A stretch of DNA of 64,000 nt from Pleurotus djamor (lineage: Eukaryota; Basidiomycota; Agaricomycetes; Agaricales; Pleurotaceae): the NCBI GenBank assembly GCA_029747585.1, contig JAPEVF010000054.1, positions 62,001 through 126,000 of the forward strand. Direction: 5' to 3'. The first letter of the stretch is position 1; each line of letters begins with the position of its first letter. A model generated the notes under the pieces. That model ran no database searches, was not told the origin of the DNA, and saw only the letters and a list, made by a program, of their open reading frames with translations. Both the position numbers and the translations under genes were made by a program. Shown in pieces: positions 11,471-24,709 of this stretch.

Positions 11471-12337
11471 CTAGTGATCAACTCCGCCATGACCAGCATC
11501 ACCAAACCTCCCAAACAACGTTTCACCTACACCAAACCCAACGCATATAGCAATGATGAACGAAGCTTGGAACGACCTGGCGCCAATACCCATATTAGAA
11601 AACGAACCCAAACAGGTGGGAATGACAAATTAGTGTACGCACATAACAGTCAACATAAAAAGGAACCCAAGCGCCGTTTGTATGAGGTAGATGATACCCC
11701 GAGTGACGTCGCGCGAAGCGAGGAATGGGGGGACCCTTCGACGGCTGATAGTGGCGGGAGGATCTTGAGAACGGGCTTGAGGTTGGACGGAGGTATCGTC
11801 GACGTGGATGTCCGAATCCACTGAGTATCGAAGCTTGGTCTTCTTCTCGTTCGTGGGAAAGGCATCGACCTCTTCCTCGGACAGACGGTTGGGTGCAGCT
11901 CGCAACGCCCTGCATAATCAAGGAAGGGTCTAGCGGGAGGTTAGAATGAGATGGAGGAGGAAAACGTACGATGATCTCCAATGAACCTCCATAACCCTCC
12001 TCACCGCTGCAATCCAACGCTCCACCAACGCAAGCAAGAACAACCCAATGCAAGTTCCCACCATCGCACCTGTGCTCTTCGGCACCCAGCCAAGGAACCA
12101 GAGGATGTCACCTGGGGTGAAGTGGAGGTAGGGTACCATCGAGCCGGAAGCCTGAAGGGAAAGCAAAGTCAGTGTCGATATCGGGCGCATGGGTACATTG
12201 GGGCGGGAAAGAAGGGTATCAATGCAAAGTTGACGTACCAAATTCATAGGGCCATCCATACTCATATCCATCCCATTACCATGTGCCCAAACGGTCACTG
12301 TGTACAAGGTCAAGCTGACGAGGGTGCGGAACGTCAT
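11471..12337 (-). CDS. Ctr-family copper transporter, intact
   Basis: Exons on the minus strand are 12337-12239, 12151-11970, 11909-11643 and 11576-11471, 217 residues, all in frame. A hydrophobic leader is followed by a short Met-rich ectodomain (HGNGMDMSMDGPMN). TM1 carries GDILWFLGWVPKS and CIGLFLLALVERW, TM2 ends in MLTVM (MxxxM) and TM3 contains GFGVGETLFG (GxxxG). Exons 2 and 4 have exactly the same lengths (182 and 106 nt) and phases as those of the transporter at 599-1464, so the two share ancestry although the ectodomain and loop differ. The loop between TM1 and TM2 is long and acidic. It lies upstream of the ferric reductase in opposite orientation. Confidence 0.9.
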
Positions 12338-14044
12338 GATTTCAAGAGAACAAAGACAGTGAACGAAGTGATACAGAGTCCGTAGGGTCGAGCCAAGCAA
12401 ATGCGGGGAAGAAAGAGAGCAAGAGACAGAGACGAAGGTTTGATGGGAAAACTGAGCCGTTCGTCCCAGGAAGAAGCCCATGCCGAGGTGCCGAGGAATA
12501 GGTGCGATGAACGCGCGCGAAGATATCCCCGAGTCCTTTCCCGAGTATCCATCCTCAGTCAGCAGTCAGGTGAGGAGCGTCATCGCCAGCGCCGACGTCG
12601 TCAGGTGAGATAACGAGGAGTGAAAAAGCAGGAAAAATGGGTAGAGATAGTGGGAATGGGGGTGACTGATGCGAAGATCAAGTCTAGCAGAGTTCAAGAG
12701 GAGAATTTGAAGGAAAGCATATACGCTCAGCAAAAATCCCTGATGGATCCGCAATTTCGTACACGGGATTCAGCTTCGTGAAGACCCAGGAGGTCGTCTC
12801 ACATGCACCCGAATACTCCAAAAGCAAACCCATTCGTGAACTTCTGCTGGCGAGGAAAGTCGAAAATGATGGGGAGGGGATGTATGCGCCATCGTACGAG
12901 GGAACGCAGCTTTTTGGGGGGAGGAGGAGGGGGAAGGAAGGAAAGAGGAATCTGACGTATGTTCGAGGCACTTCGCCCTTTTGTACCCTGATCCAATTCT
13001 GCGGTGGCGTGGGAAATGCTGAGCCATTTTTCCGATTGGTGGAAAATGACGTGTCCTTCTCTCTCCATGTCGAATTCGTCTACTCTACGCGCTGGATGAA
13101 CGTTACCTGCTTTCGTACACGTGGATTGGCTTTTCAGCACAATCGCTGTCTACCCCGACCCCAACATTCCGGACAAACTGAAGGCTTGGCTGTTCTGTTA
13201 CTTTTTTCATTCTGTGCAAACGCGCGGTTTTGTTGCGCTGCTTTTTGCCCTTACATTGGCACGCGCGATACGAAGGACTACTCTATACTGAACACCTACT
13301 TCTCTGGATGATCTATGAGTTGAGTTTCTGCGGTCGGGTAAATGTCGTCAGCAATCAGATATTCACCGTCAAACCCAAGTTAAACCAGTATGTCAGCGTC
13401 ATCCTAGATGCGGAGCTCCTGCAGTTCCAGATGGGCTACGCTTCTCTAACTGGCCAAAGCGGTCAAAGGTCAGTCAAGTACCACGCCCTCACCAGATACA
13501 CGCACTGACGTCCTTCTGATTTAGACCCCACGCAGTCGAAAAGCTCAACTGAGAGGGGCGTCTTCAGGACCATCCCGGCCGAGACGTACCTTGGCGATAT
13601 CAGCTAATTCGATGCATTTGAGCAACCATCCGATGCACCTGGAGGTACTGTTCGATTGAATACGAGTATCATGGATTGTAGGTCTTTTCAGTTTATTGTG
13701 TGGCCTCACCAAGCTAAAACTCTGTGACCAGGTGCAGGTTTCGCGTCGAATGAAGGAGCGCCGCCTGATTCCCTGCCCCGACGATAGGGAAACCCCAAGA
13801 TACCACGACTTCCGCTAGGAGTCGTCTCCTGTTCACTCCTATGTCAGGCACCCAACCAAGTGTAAAAAGTTTTTTCACCTTCCTTTTCAAGCTCCCTTAC
13901 CAACCCACAATAAAACTTCGGCTTTGAACATTTCGCAAGCCTTTCCTACCACGTCGTTCCCTTCAAACCCCACCGCTCCTCCTCCCCACCCTCCCCATCG
14001 TTCGCTCTCGCATTCGTCGAACGATTTCCGTACTCTAGCCCTCG
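12338..14044. other. Region between Ctr and ferric reductase; unassigned coding-like pieces
   Basis: This is the shared upstream side of two divergent metal-uptake genes. A 177-codon frame (12778-13311) and a later frame (13230-13508) are open, but stop codons interrupt every attempt to join them to the coding-like stretch around 13530-13680. It may be a decayed gene. No family was recognised. Confidence 0.35.
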
Positions 14045-16332
14045 ATGGCTGATACAGGTACTCCGCCCGTGATTCCTGATGAATTCCAAGTCTACAAGTG
14101 AGTCCCTACTCAATCTTACCATATTTCTCGATTTCCTCTTTTGCTTAACCAAGAACCTGACAACTTAATCCTAGTTCGTACGTTATTGACCCGAAGTGGC
14201 AACGCAAATTCTCCGCTATATGGGCGTCATGTCTTGGTGCTGTGATACTTTTCACCCTCCCCCGAGCGTTTAGAGCGCTTCGGAGTGGGCAGATTGATGT
14301 CCTTGGTTGGGCGTTTGGTGTGAGAGAGGTCGGTGGTGGGAAGTACAAGTTGATGAAACCGAATGAATCGTTGAGGCGTGCGCAACCTCCCGCTCAGCGG
14401 AGGAGCTGGATTTTTGGAGTGATGGATACTGTTGCTTCGATAGGGCTGTGGACGGCCCCCGGGATCGAGCTAAGCCTCGCTCAACGTATGTTAATTCCCA
14501 TCAACAGTGGTGTGGTTGAATCGGTGCTGACCTACTCTTTATAGTCTTCGTCATCGTCGCGTACATCGCGATAGTCCTCGTGTGTATGATCACCGACGCT
14601 GTCCTCATGGAAAATTCGAACAGAGCTGGTAAGCACCATTCCCCTACATCAAGCTTTCAAGAATTCATGCACCATGGTTTACTCATCGTTGACGTTTCCT
14701 TCCAGGATTCATCGCATTCGCCCAAATCCCTATCATCTTCCTCTTCGCCACGAAGAATTCCGTTCTATCCCTCCTCTTAGGCCCAGGATCTGGGTACGAG
14801 AAGCTGAATTACGTTCATCGGTGGTCCGCGCGTACCATGCTCGTCTGCGTCATCCTCCACGGTTCGATGTGGATAAACAACCACCTCGCGTACGGTCTCG
14901 ATATCCTCGGAGAGCAGAAAGAGACCAGCGGTATCGCTGCGTTCGGTGTTCTATGCATACTGGTTTTATCCTCGTTACGACCAGTGAGGAGGTTGTTCTA
15001 CCAATCATTCTTCGTCATCCAGTACGTCCTTCCTTCCCCCCATAGCAAGCAAAACCCGAAAATCCATCATTGATTGTTCTTTTCTTTTCTTTTTATTTTT
15101 CTCTTCCTTTTCAGCGTTTTGGGATTCGTATCGTTCTTTATTACCATCTGCTATCACACGCCGTATGCCACGCCGTGGATATTCCCACCATTGGCATTTT
15201 ATGGGTTTGATATGCTTCTGCGTTTCTTCCGGTATCGAATCAAAGATGCTACTTTGATGGCCATCGGGGATCAAATGACTTTGGTAAGTCCCACCGATCT
15301 CATCGTACTCACACACACACCCTCTTTTAACAACCAATCATTCGTTCATTCATCTAGATCCGTATACCCGATTGCGACGCTGGTTGGGTAGCTGGTCAAC
15401 ATATTCGATTACGAGTTTTCTTTGCTGGACGGGTGTTTGAGAGTCATCCGCTTACTATCGCGTCGGCTCCGCCCTCTTTTTCGAGTGCTGGTTCAGAGGG
15501 GATACTTTTGGGAGCGAGAGTATGTGGGGATTGGACGAAAGCGTTGAACGTGTATGCTGCACAGGAGGGTAAACGTCTCGCCCCGAAGACGAGGAGGGAT
15601 AAGGTTGAAGATGGAGATGGAGGTAAAGATGAGAAGGGTTTGCATCATGGAGTGGATGATACGGTGGAGGTCCCGGTGCATGTGATGATTGATGGGCCGT
15701 ATGGGGGGTCGAGTGTGGATTTGGGAGAGTATGAGAGTGCGTTGCTCGTTGCTGGAGGGAGTGGGATTACGTTTACGCTGGGGTTGTTGGATGATATCGT
15801 TGGCAGATGTGTTGTTCTCGACCGACCGGCGGGTGACAAGACGAAGAGGATTGAGTTCGCTTGGTGTATCAAATCTTTCGGTACGTGTTGCAACTCGCGA
15901 TTCACCATTGGGGTGCTTACGCTTTGATGTTTGTTTCTAGGCGCGATAACATGGTTCGCTCCTCAACTTATATCCATCGCAAGGAAAGCCGCGAACTCAT
16001 CACTCGATCTACACATAACGATCTTCGTTACATGTCTTTGCGACCCCGAAGCGATCCCTCCCATCCCGAACTGCGATGTCATCATCGAACGGCCGTTCGT
16101 TCACGCCCTTCTGAAAGCATTGATCACACCTCCAGCGCAGTCACAGTCAAAGGACATCGTTGACGATGACATGGATCAAACAAAGTCGAAGTTGAAGTGG
16201 GCTGGGTTGGGTGGGGGCGTGGCGGTTTGTGCGAGTGGGCCGGAGAGTTTGGTTAGAGCGGCTTCGAATGCTGTTGCGAAGGTTGGGGTGGTGGAGGGGA
16301 CGAAGGTTGGGGGGGATTGCGCTGCATACTGA
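14045..16332 (+). CDS. Ferric/cupric reductase, FRE family
   Basis: Plasma-membrane NADPH reductase that makes Fe(II)/Cu(I) for uptake. Exons are 14045-14097, 14175-14485, 14545-14628, 14706-15021, 15115-15283, 15358-15880 and 15941-16332, 615 residues. Two bis-heme helices carry paired histidines (NYVHRWSARTMLVCVILHGS and FFVIHVLGF...CYHTPY). The FAD motif is HPLTIAS, the NADPH motif VAGGSGITF, and the late CASGPESLV matches the family's Cys-Gly site. The last seven residues (GGDCAAY) are abnormal: a run of seven G at 16309-16315 shifts the frame, and with six G the end would read GGIALHTELFAL, the family's usual C-terminus. The product is almost full length either way. Confidence 0.9.
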
Positions 16333-16745
16333 GTTGTTTGCGTTGTAATTGATTATACTCTATACTTTCTCTTCATCCTTTGGATTATAACTTCGTCTCA
16401 GTGTATTTTCAGATCTCAGGCGCGACGTCGAAGGCCGTTGTTTGTCTCTCGGGGAGCCTGAAGCTCCGACCGACCCGCGTAATCAAGTTGAGTGCGACTG
16501 TTTACGCTGATATAAATAGCCGTGGACTGGAACACTAGAGTACCTTATGGGATGTCTGAGGGACATGGAGGGCTTGATGAGTACCCACAATATGTGATGA
16601 GAAGCCTTCGAACAGCCAATGGCGGCGAAAATTGTGAATATGAGGCCGCCGTCACCATTGGTCTCCGACCTCACCTCAGCGCTCAGCTCAGATATAAGCC
16701 TTCCACGCCCTTGACACACTAGAAAACTTGCCTCCTTCCCATATC
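16333..16745. other. Spacer between reductase and O-methyltransferase
   Basis: It contains a TACTCTATA element at 16356-16364 just after the reductase stop, a TATAAATA at about 16511 and a TATAAG at 16693 that suits the next gene. No coding exon is supported. Confidence 0.5.
16693..16698 (+). promoter_or_regulatory. TATA box of the O-methyltransferase
   Basis: TATAAG, 53 bp before the ATG at 16746. Confidence 0.45.
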
Positions 16746-18643
16746 ATGTGCTCTGATGTCTCTAACCTTCGCCAACTTGCGATCCTGATCCTCGACAATG
16801 TGGACATCATCGACAGGCTAGCAAACGAGCAAGGGCTGTCCTATCCCAATATTGATACGATCTACGACCCCGACGCTGCTAGAGAAAAGTTTACTGTGCA
16901 ACCAGAAGTGCTCACTGCAGCTCTTCTCGCAACCTCGGCGGCTTCTCAGCTGGTCGCCACTTTGAAACTTCCTGGACTCAGTCTTCTAGGCCGCGCAAAT
17001 GCTGTAAGTACACTGTTTATTGAAGTAGCAGTGACCTTTCGAACCCACCACGCATTTTAGTTTCATGTTTCTTCGGCGCTACGTATAGCATCCGAGACTG
17101 GTGTTACAGAAATTCTTCGGGAAGCCGGGCCTCAAGGCTTGAATGTCCAAGATATCGCGAAGAAAACTGGCGCAGAAGCGACCATCCTCGGTTTGTTCGA
17201 AGTGTGATTCATCCCACTGTGTCTGACTTGCTTCTAGCCCGCGCTCTGCGCCTCCTTGCCACCCATTACATCTACCGAGAGGTGAGTAGATGATCAGACC
17301 AGCTATTTGTTTCTCAAGCTTTTACAAGGTCGCCCCCAACGTCTTTGCCAATAACCGAATATCTTCGTTGACTGATTCAGGGCAACCAAGCGATGATGTA
17401 GCCAAGTGGCTCGCGTAAGTAGGATTTTCTAACGGCCTTTCCTGCCTCTGAACCTAGTTATAGGGCGCAACGACAGGGAACTTCGACGGGCCATGGTGTA
17501 ACAAATGTCCAAGGTGAAAGATATCAAGCTTCGAGTGCCATTCCCGCGCTTGTGCACCAATGGTAAGTAAATACTTCCTACTTTACAAAAACAAGAACTG
17601 AAGCGTCCTCTGAAGCACTGATGAAGTTTTCAAAGCCTCGTCTTTCTTACCAGATGTTGTGATATCAAACCATTATTCCAAGTCCGCTTTCCAGAGGGCC
17701 CTCAACTTCGACCAATCGATGTGGGAGTTCTTTGAGAAGAACCCGGGATATCTTCAGCGCATCCAAGGCGCGATGGTAGCATGGAAAAGTCTCCGTCCAC
17801 ACCAAACCAACTTGAAAGGTGCGGCTTCATTGAAAAACGCAAGAACTTTAGGCTCATCCTATCCCATCGTAGGTTTCGAGTGGGAGAAGCTTCCTAAAGA
17901 TGCCGTCGTCGTCGATATCGGTGGTGGTAATGGATCGGAATCTTTCGAGATAGCGAGAAAAGCTCCAAACGTCCAGATAGTAGTCCAAGATCGTGACCAA
18001 ACAATCCAAGCCGTGGCCACTCCCGTAAGTGTTGAATTGGTTTTCTTCGATGCCTCTGTCAATTCATCCATCTCTTCTGTTCCAGTGGTGGAATGCGGAT
18101 CCTGTCAAGAAGAAGCTTTTAGAGTCCGGGCGCGTCAAGCTCGAAGGTAAACTTGACACTTCGCATTAGAGCGCGGACTTTGTGTTTACCCAGTCCTTTC
18201 CTATTTTGTCAGGCCAAGATTTCTTCGAACCACAGCCCGAAAAGTTGAAGAATAACGTCTCCGTCTTCTTCCTTCGCCTGATCACGCATGACTGGCCTAA
18301 AGCGGAGAATATCAAGCTATTGAAGCAGCTTCGGAGCGCAGCTTCGAAAACGACGAAACTCGTCATCGTAGACTCGATCGTCCCCTATGCCTGCCCTAGC
18401 CCCTCCAATCTCGCTCCCGTAACTGGAACCGTCACCAAAGTGCCATCCCCGTTGCTGGCAAATCTGGGAGAAGCAAACGCAGATGTTTACACCACAGACT
18501 TTACGATGGCGGCTCTGCTCAACGCGCAGGAACGTACGCTTGGGGAGTTCAATGAGATAATCGACGAGAGTGGATGGAGCATCGAGAAGATTTATCAAAC
18601 TGCTGGGAGCGTTTTCAGCCAAATCGTGTGTAATGTCAAGTAG
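16746..18643 (+). CDS. COMT-type O-methyltransferase
   Basis: Nine exons: 16746-17003, 17061-17190, 17238-17281, 17329-17414, 17458-17562, 17616-17818, 17873-18024, 18086-18146 and 18213-18643, 489 residues. The N-terminal half is the winged-helix dimerisation region (ALRIASETGVTEILREAG, ARALRLLATHYIYRE, then CTDEVFKASSFL). The SAM site is VVVDIGGGNGSESFEIA. The LITHDWP segment places the catalytic His in the usual position. These enzymes methylate hydroxyls of phenolic or secondary metabolites; the substrate is not predictable. The start is the first ATG in frame; earlier codons lack ATG. The acceptor of exon 5 could be 17464 instead of 17458. Confidence 0.85.
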
Positions 18644-20822
18644 AAACATATTCGTTCGAGCCACTCAGGACATTTGCCACTCTACTGTAGTCTATCCGTA
18701 GAAGATTCCGCTGGAATTTTGGGTTTGTCTAACGAGACGACTGGTGATGTCCTCAAATGCATGAGGACTCTCCCCGAATGGCCGCGCTCGGTTTTCCAAC
18801 GCACGCTCGAGCACGTGGTCAAGAGGGTATGTTCATGGATAGCGAAGGCTCAAGGATGCGGGTAGAAACATCCACGTTGGGCGTACCAAGCTCAAAGGAG
18901 GCGTAAACATTCGGTATACGCCGCCTGTGAAACGAAGGATCAGGGCAAACCTCTATGACAGGACATAAGAGAACGTGTCTTCGTTTGGGTCATCTGCTTA
19001 GAGATATGGATATTATCTGTGATATCAAAGAAAACCCTCGATTAGTCTCCATGAAAGAACGGCACAGAAAGGGAAGGAGCACGAACCATACGAAGCTAAC
19101 TGGAATAGATACTGAGGGAACGCTACCAACCGTTTGGCTGGGACGATGACTTCAGGATGCAGGGAGCGCACATAGAGCTGATACGATGTCAAAGACAACC
19201 TGGCCGTGAGCGCTGTGGCATTGAACGCGCTGTGATGCTGAAAGATTCCGATCATTTGACTTGAGGAAAGTTCAGCGAAGAGAACTGAGTGGGACACAAG
19301 ATCGCACACATGCTCGTGAAACGATACTGTGAATTCAAGCTGTTATGAGACTGTGCGTCGACTCGGCGAGGGAGGAGAACATACCGGAGGGAAAGCTGGA
19401 AGAAGAGAAAGGATACCAAGCAGGAGCCGCGGTGAAACTCGAAAGGCACAACACGGACCAACTCTCATAGGCCCGCAGCAAAGCTACCTAGAATATCACA
19501 CGCAGTAAGAGCAGCGAAGGGAAATGAGAAAGGAGGGATAACGAACGTAAGTTCGCAGAGAGGCGAAATCCTCTGACTAGTAAGGACACGAGCCGTTTCG
19601 TCACATTGAGTATCACTGACGACAACAGCGTCCCCAGGCTGCCCGAGTACCAAACGTGGGTGATGAAAGTGCATCACGCTGGATGAATAAGACGGGAAAA
19701 AAGTGCTCCTTAGTAGTGGAAAAGAGGCAGCGTAAGCTAAGACTCACCTTTAATTAGTGAACCAGACAACCAAATGCGCACCCGACCGTCGTCGATGCAT
19801 CAACCATATTAACAGTCCCACTAATGACAGGGCCTGAAATCGCCTCTGGCTGCACAGAAAAGGGCTGCGAGACACTGGACACCCGAGTCCTGTTGGTGCA
19901 GCGTGCACAGACAACGCGTCAGTTGGTCAAAGACGGGGAGAGCTGAAGGGAACATGACCGACCTCGTGACCTTGAAGATCGAACCAGACCCCGGAGCACC
20001 CGCATTGGATATCTGGATAGTTATTCATTCCGCCAACATAGCAAGTCCTTGAGCTTCAAGACGTCACATGTCACGCGTCCGCGTCAAGCCTCATGCCGCG
20101 TAGCAGACATTTTCTAGTGGGTTTCGAAAGTCCTCCAGTGGTCTGCGAGTAATTCTGGGAAGTCACTGATAAGGATGGGAGCGTCAAGAAGACGGTATCT
20201 CAGACACACGAGTTAGCGATTTGTCCGAGGAAAAAAAGAAGCCGTGGGAACTCGGCCTCGGTCAGGAGTCTTCAGGAGTGAGAGGAGCGATCGATGCGGA
20301 GTAGTGGTCGTTCGACGTTGAAGGTTGAACGAGAGAGGGGAGAGAGAGACCTTTGCCGCAGATCCCAAGGCCAAATCACAAGCTAGAAGAGTGATAGCCT
20401 GCACGCGCTCGCTCCTCAGACCTCATCGACCGGAGACTGGACGTTCGGTTACTGGGTGGTGGTGAATGGTATTACAACGAGGCACAGGATGATGATAAAA
20501 CAAACAAATGAATGTCTAGCCCAGACGGCTAAGAACAGTGAAAACAGAGGGAAAGAGCGGGGGTAGTATTGATAATAAATAGATGGAAAGGGAGAGGAAG
20601 GGTCATGATCAACGATATACACAAGCCAGCGAGAGCGAAAGTAGAGTATGGGTAGTGTCCATGTAAGAGTAATCTCACAAAGTATAAACGGCATAGAGCA
20701 ATAGAATGAGATGATAAATACAAGGGTGAACGTCCTGTTTGATTCGGTGTCTTCGTCGCGCAAATATTGGACCCATGAAGGGTCGCCTGCGATGTGTGCC
20801 CGCTGCGACATAGTTCCACACG
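18644..20822. other. Gene desert
   Basis: No supported coding exon on either strand over about 2.2 kb; the open frames are short and overlap. The right end is the 3' flank of the zinc-finger gene and contains a TAGAGTA element at about 20643. A similar 3' flank occurs at 38530-38924. Confidence 0.5.
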
Positions 20823-21919
20823 TCACAACTGGACCTGGCGAGCCTTAACAAATTTGTCGCAGGCTGTGAGACCATTGCGGTCCGGAAGCATTTTCTCATG
20901 CCTTGAAAGATCCTTCCTGCGAGGAAAGCTACCGTACAGAAAATTTAGAGTTAGCGATCCGTCGAAAATTGCAACCAAATGAAGACTCACGGAGTTTGAC
21001 AACGTTGGCACTTGAACTGAGCTGATCGCATTGGACAAGTTCTCATCGCATGATGAAGTTGCGACTCGCCATCGGGGAATGGCAGGTTGCATCGGTGGCA
21101 GATGGAGATGATGGATTTGGTGATCCGTGGAGGTGGACGGCGCGATGTTCTGTACATGTCCGGGGCTTCCCCTTCATTCGTCTGAAGGTTCTTATCGCAG
21201 GTGGTGAACTCGTTGTCATAGGGAGCTGGGTGATGATGCCCTCGAGGGGGATGTCTGTGGACGGAACTATGTAGAGGGGCATGAGTTCCATGATATGCCG
21301 AGACGTAGAGAGGAAAGACACTTACGCGGGAGGGCGGCGTTGGCTTGTGAATCGATCGCTCATTGTACACTCACTCTTGAGGTGGACAGTTAGTGTCGAA
21401 TTGTATTGCCCTTTGCAATGGGGACAGATACCACCAGGTTGTTCGCGAACTTGCGGCTGGGGAATGGGCATGAGCAAGCTCAATACTGACATAACATTGG
21501 GGACTTACGAGCGATGCTGAATTTTCAGTCGCCGAAACGTTGCTCTGTTCCATGCTCGTGAGGGACGAAGGAGATACTCCATGATCATTGCTATTTGGAC
21601 CTGTAGTAGCTGCGATGAAGGCTTCCCATGTGGCGAAATCCCAATCTGAAGAAGGGGCGGAAACACTAGGTAGTTCTGGGAGAACACCAAAGTGATTGCT
21701 CGGGTTGGTCGAGCCTTGAACCTCGTTCCATTCAGGTGCTTGGGTACTAGGAGGAAGGGGCGGGGGTAGTTGATAGAGTGGCTGCTGCTCGTGATAGAGA
21801 CTGTGGTTGTCGTTCACCGGATGAGGGACATCGTTCGGATAAGGTACCCCAGCATGACCTGCATAGCTGGGGTAACGCGTTTGGTGTGTCGACTCGTTTG
21901 CTGGGTAGTAATACTCCAT
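20823..21919 (-). CDS. Protein with three C2HC zinc-finger-like modules
   Basis: Exons on the minus strand are 21919-21509, 21456-21326, 21266-20991 and 20928-20823, 307 residues. The first 140 residues are Pro/Tyr/Ser-rich and disordered-looking. Three Cys/His modules follow: CPHCKGQYNSTLTVHLKSEC, then CHRCNLPFP...LHHAMRTC, then CQRCQTPFPRRKDLSRHEK with a later Cys (GLTAC). The last resembles a C2H2 finger with an altered final ligand. A nuclear DNA- or RNA-binding role is an inference. A truncated copy of the last exon lies at 38925-39020. Confidence 0.75.
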
Positions 21920-24709
21920 GGTGAGCAGCACGTAAAGGTGCAAGAGATGTTGGTCAAGTTGGTGAGGAGGCGGATGTTCGGCAAGAAGATGTGGTAGAGA
22001 GTAAAGACGAAGCGCTGAATCCTAAAATAGTGTCGGTGGTCGATTTCGGTGGCAAAGAGAACGACCCTGAAGAGGACAATGGCGACAATGGCCACCGTCA
22101 GGGTCGTCCTCTGAAAGGGCTGCCGCCTGGATATATTTGGCAATCAGCACATCGAACTGAAGAGCAGACCTCGCCGCTGGGGGGATCAATCAAAAAGAAA
22201 TGCACGTTGTCCGAGGCAAAGGTAATCGGGGCGGCGATTTGATACAAAAGCCTATGGGATAGACAGATCGTTAACTAGCGTGATCAACGAGAGTCAGTGC
22301 AAGGCGAGATACCTAGCATACGCAATGAAGGGTGTCCCAAACAAGTCGAGGGCATCGTCTGGGACGATGGAGAACGGAGGCGCAGGCTGCTATAGAATAG
22401 TTGCCGTGTACAAGGTACAAGGCCGTTAAACGCGAAACCGGGGCATTTGGGTGAACAGATGGTGGAAAATGAGCAAGTACAAAAAGTGGCCTTGTAACGA
22501 AATGTCCGTTGGTCAAAAGTACATTCGTGAAGGCGAGTAGCTAACCTCGTGTCCCAGCCCTCTTCTCTCCCAGGCCCCCAGTACAATCGATACTCTAACG
22601 AGCGTTCAAAGATATATGTGTGGGACGTGGTCGGATAGAGACAGTTCGATGACATATACTCTAGAGGCGAAGGTAGGATATCCGCCGTGATTCGGGGTAG
22701 AGTGGTGTGCGCTGGTAGTGCGAGGCATATACAACCTGGGAAACAAAGTAAACAAATTGGAATTAGTACGAGGACCCAACACGTAGACGCAAAGGCAAAC
22801 CTGGTTTAAAGGCGTCCGAGAATGTACATCGTCGTCTTCAGTGTGTAGGTAGGCGATAACTGAGACAAGTCCCGATTGGTAAACACCAAAGACTGCAGAG
22901 AGAAGAGAATACGTACTTACAAAACAGTGTCGACACCGGGAGCAACCTTCCACCGGAGATAGTTCAAGAACGGGGGTGTTCCCAACCGCTGGGTCGTTGT
23001 GTTGGGTCTGAGAGGCAGTATTCGCACTTGATTCATTCGCACTTGATTCCAGAGCCGTTCTGAAGTCAAGCTCGTCGCGGGCCCTGCTGCGATGGAAGAG
23101 CTAGAAGGCTAGAGAGTTTCGTTGATCAGAGAAGCCGTTCAAGTTCTGGAAGGAAAGGGAACATACGACAAATACAGCTTCTATTGAACCCGGGGTTGGG
23201 AGGCGACCATGACCAGCATGGGATGGAAATCCAACTACTTGGGCAGTGTTTCAGATTGAGGGAAAGAGGAACGAGGAATGAACTCACAACAGAGCACAGT
23301 ATTTAGGGAACTTGGGGTTCCGTCATTTCAGCGATCGATGACATAATAACCAACTTTGTGACCTTGAATGGCTAAAATGTTCAGCGTTCAAGGAAGCACA
23401 GTCAAAGGAGAGGGAAGAACTTACTCTGGTCGGACAAAGACACAGGACTTGCATGTGTATGACATTGGGGGTCAGAACGGAGTGTAACACTGGATGACAG
23501 CGGTGTAAGCCCGCGGAACGATTCTTTACGGGCAGGTACGGGGCAGGAGAAACACATACCGAGGGACCCCAACCGAGGAGCACTTAAGACAGAGGGCAAA
23601 AGATAAAACCGCGGTGACAATTCGATGGCCAACCACTGCAGTACAACACGAGAGCCCGCAGCAGAATGACGGGTTGCTAATGGAGGGTTATCTGGCAGAA
23701 CATACACATTATGAAACCGAAAAGCATGAAGAGAGACGGAAAAACGAACGAGGGCATCAAAGGGGCGACATCCACATCTTTACGCCCAATTGGGGTAGCA
23801 ACGGTAATGACCGCAGTCTCTAAACTCCGGGAAGATAGGCAAAACCAAGCGGAAAGGGTGACGCTTGGGAGATCCTTCTCAGTATTTGTGAAGGGGATAG
23901 CACAGGACAAGACCTACCCGATGATACGAGCCCCAAGCCAAAGTTCCGTCCTATGTGTTTTCTCCTCCGGGCTCACAGAAAGCACGACAAAATCGTTGAC
24001 GTCCTCCAAAATACGTATGCTAGTGTACTCTATGCCTTAGCGACGCGTCACCTATTCAAATCACAGTATTAGACAGGGAGAGCTAAGGGAGCGGGACGAG
24101 CCTTGACATCGTTATGACGGAAACATACCTCAGAGACCCTCCATCCGTGGTTATGCGATTTCTACACGCAACGCTCCAAGTTTGATCCCTAAGGTTCTCG
24201 CAGCTTTCGGGCTCGATTGCCAGTCGGACGATTTTAGCGGTTTTGGGTCGGTTCTTCAGGTGAAGAGATGGTGATGAGCGTCCTCGGGAAAAGCGACGGT
24301 GGAGACACGCGAGAAAGTGGGGATCAGCGAGCAAAGGGAAGGAGCTGGGGAGGAGTTCACAGAGAAGATGGTTCGATGATCCAACGGTCTGCCCGTGGGA
24401 ACGACGACATAAGTCAGGAGATGAAAGGAGAACCCTAAAATCGTCACATCGTCAATGCCAGCTTTCTTCAGCTTCGCGATAGACAGTAGGACTCTACGTA
24501 GCTGCATTGATACGTAGACCGAGTGACGATTTTAGCAAGTAGAAGTAGCACAAAGACTTTGACGTTATTTCATGACGCTGATTGAATTCGAGAGTTCACA
24601 TACAACCAAGATTCTTTTGTCGATTCATGTATCTGAAGCTAAGTCCCGTACAAGCTTCTCTGCCTCCTTCGAGCGAGGTTGTATTTTACAGGTAAATGAT
24701 TTGACTTTC
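21920..24709. other. Gene-poor region
   Basis: Between the zinc-finger gene and the P450. Minus-strand frames near 24507-24083 look somewhat protein-like (MQLRRVLLSIAKLKKAG...) but could not be spliced into a gene or assigned. The rest shows nothing I can support. Confidence 0.4.

Noticed and set aside
12338..12481. Upstream extension of Ctr at 11471-12337
   Set aside because: It would place a charged segment before the signal-like leader; the ATG at 12337 fits the other Ctr gene.
12778..13311. 177-codon plus-strand ORF upstream of the reductase
   Set aside because: No recognisable domain, mirrored by an opposite-strand frame, and no splice chain to neighbouring exons.
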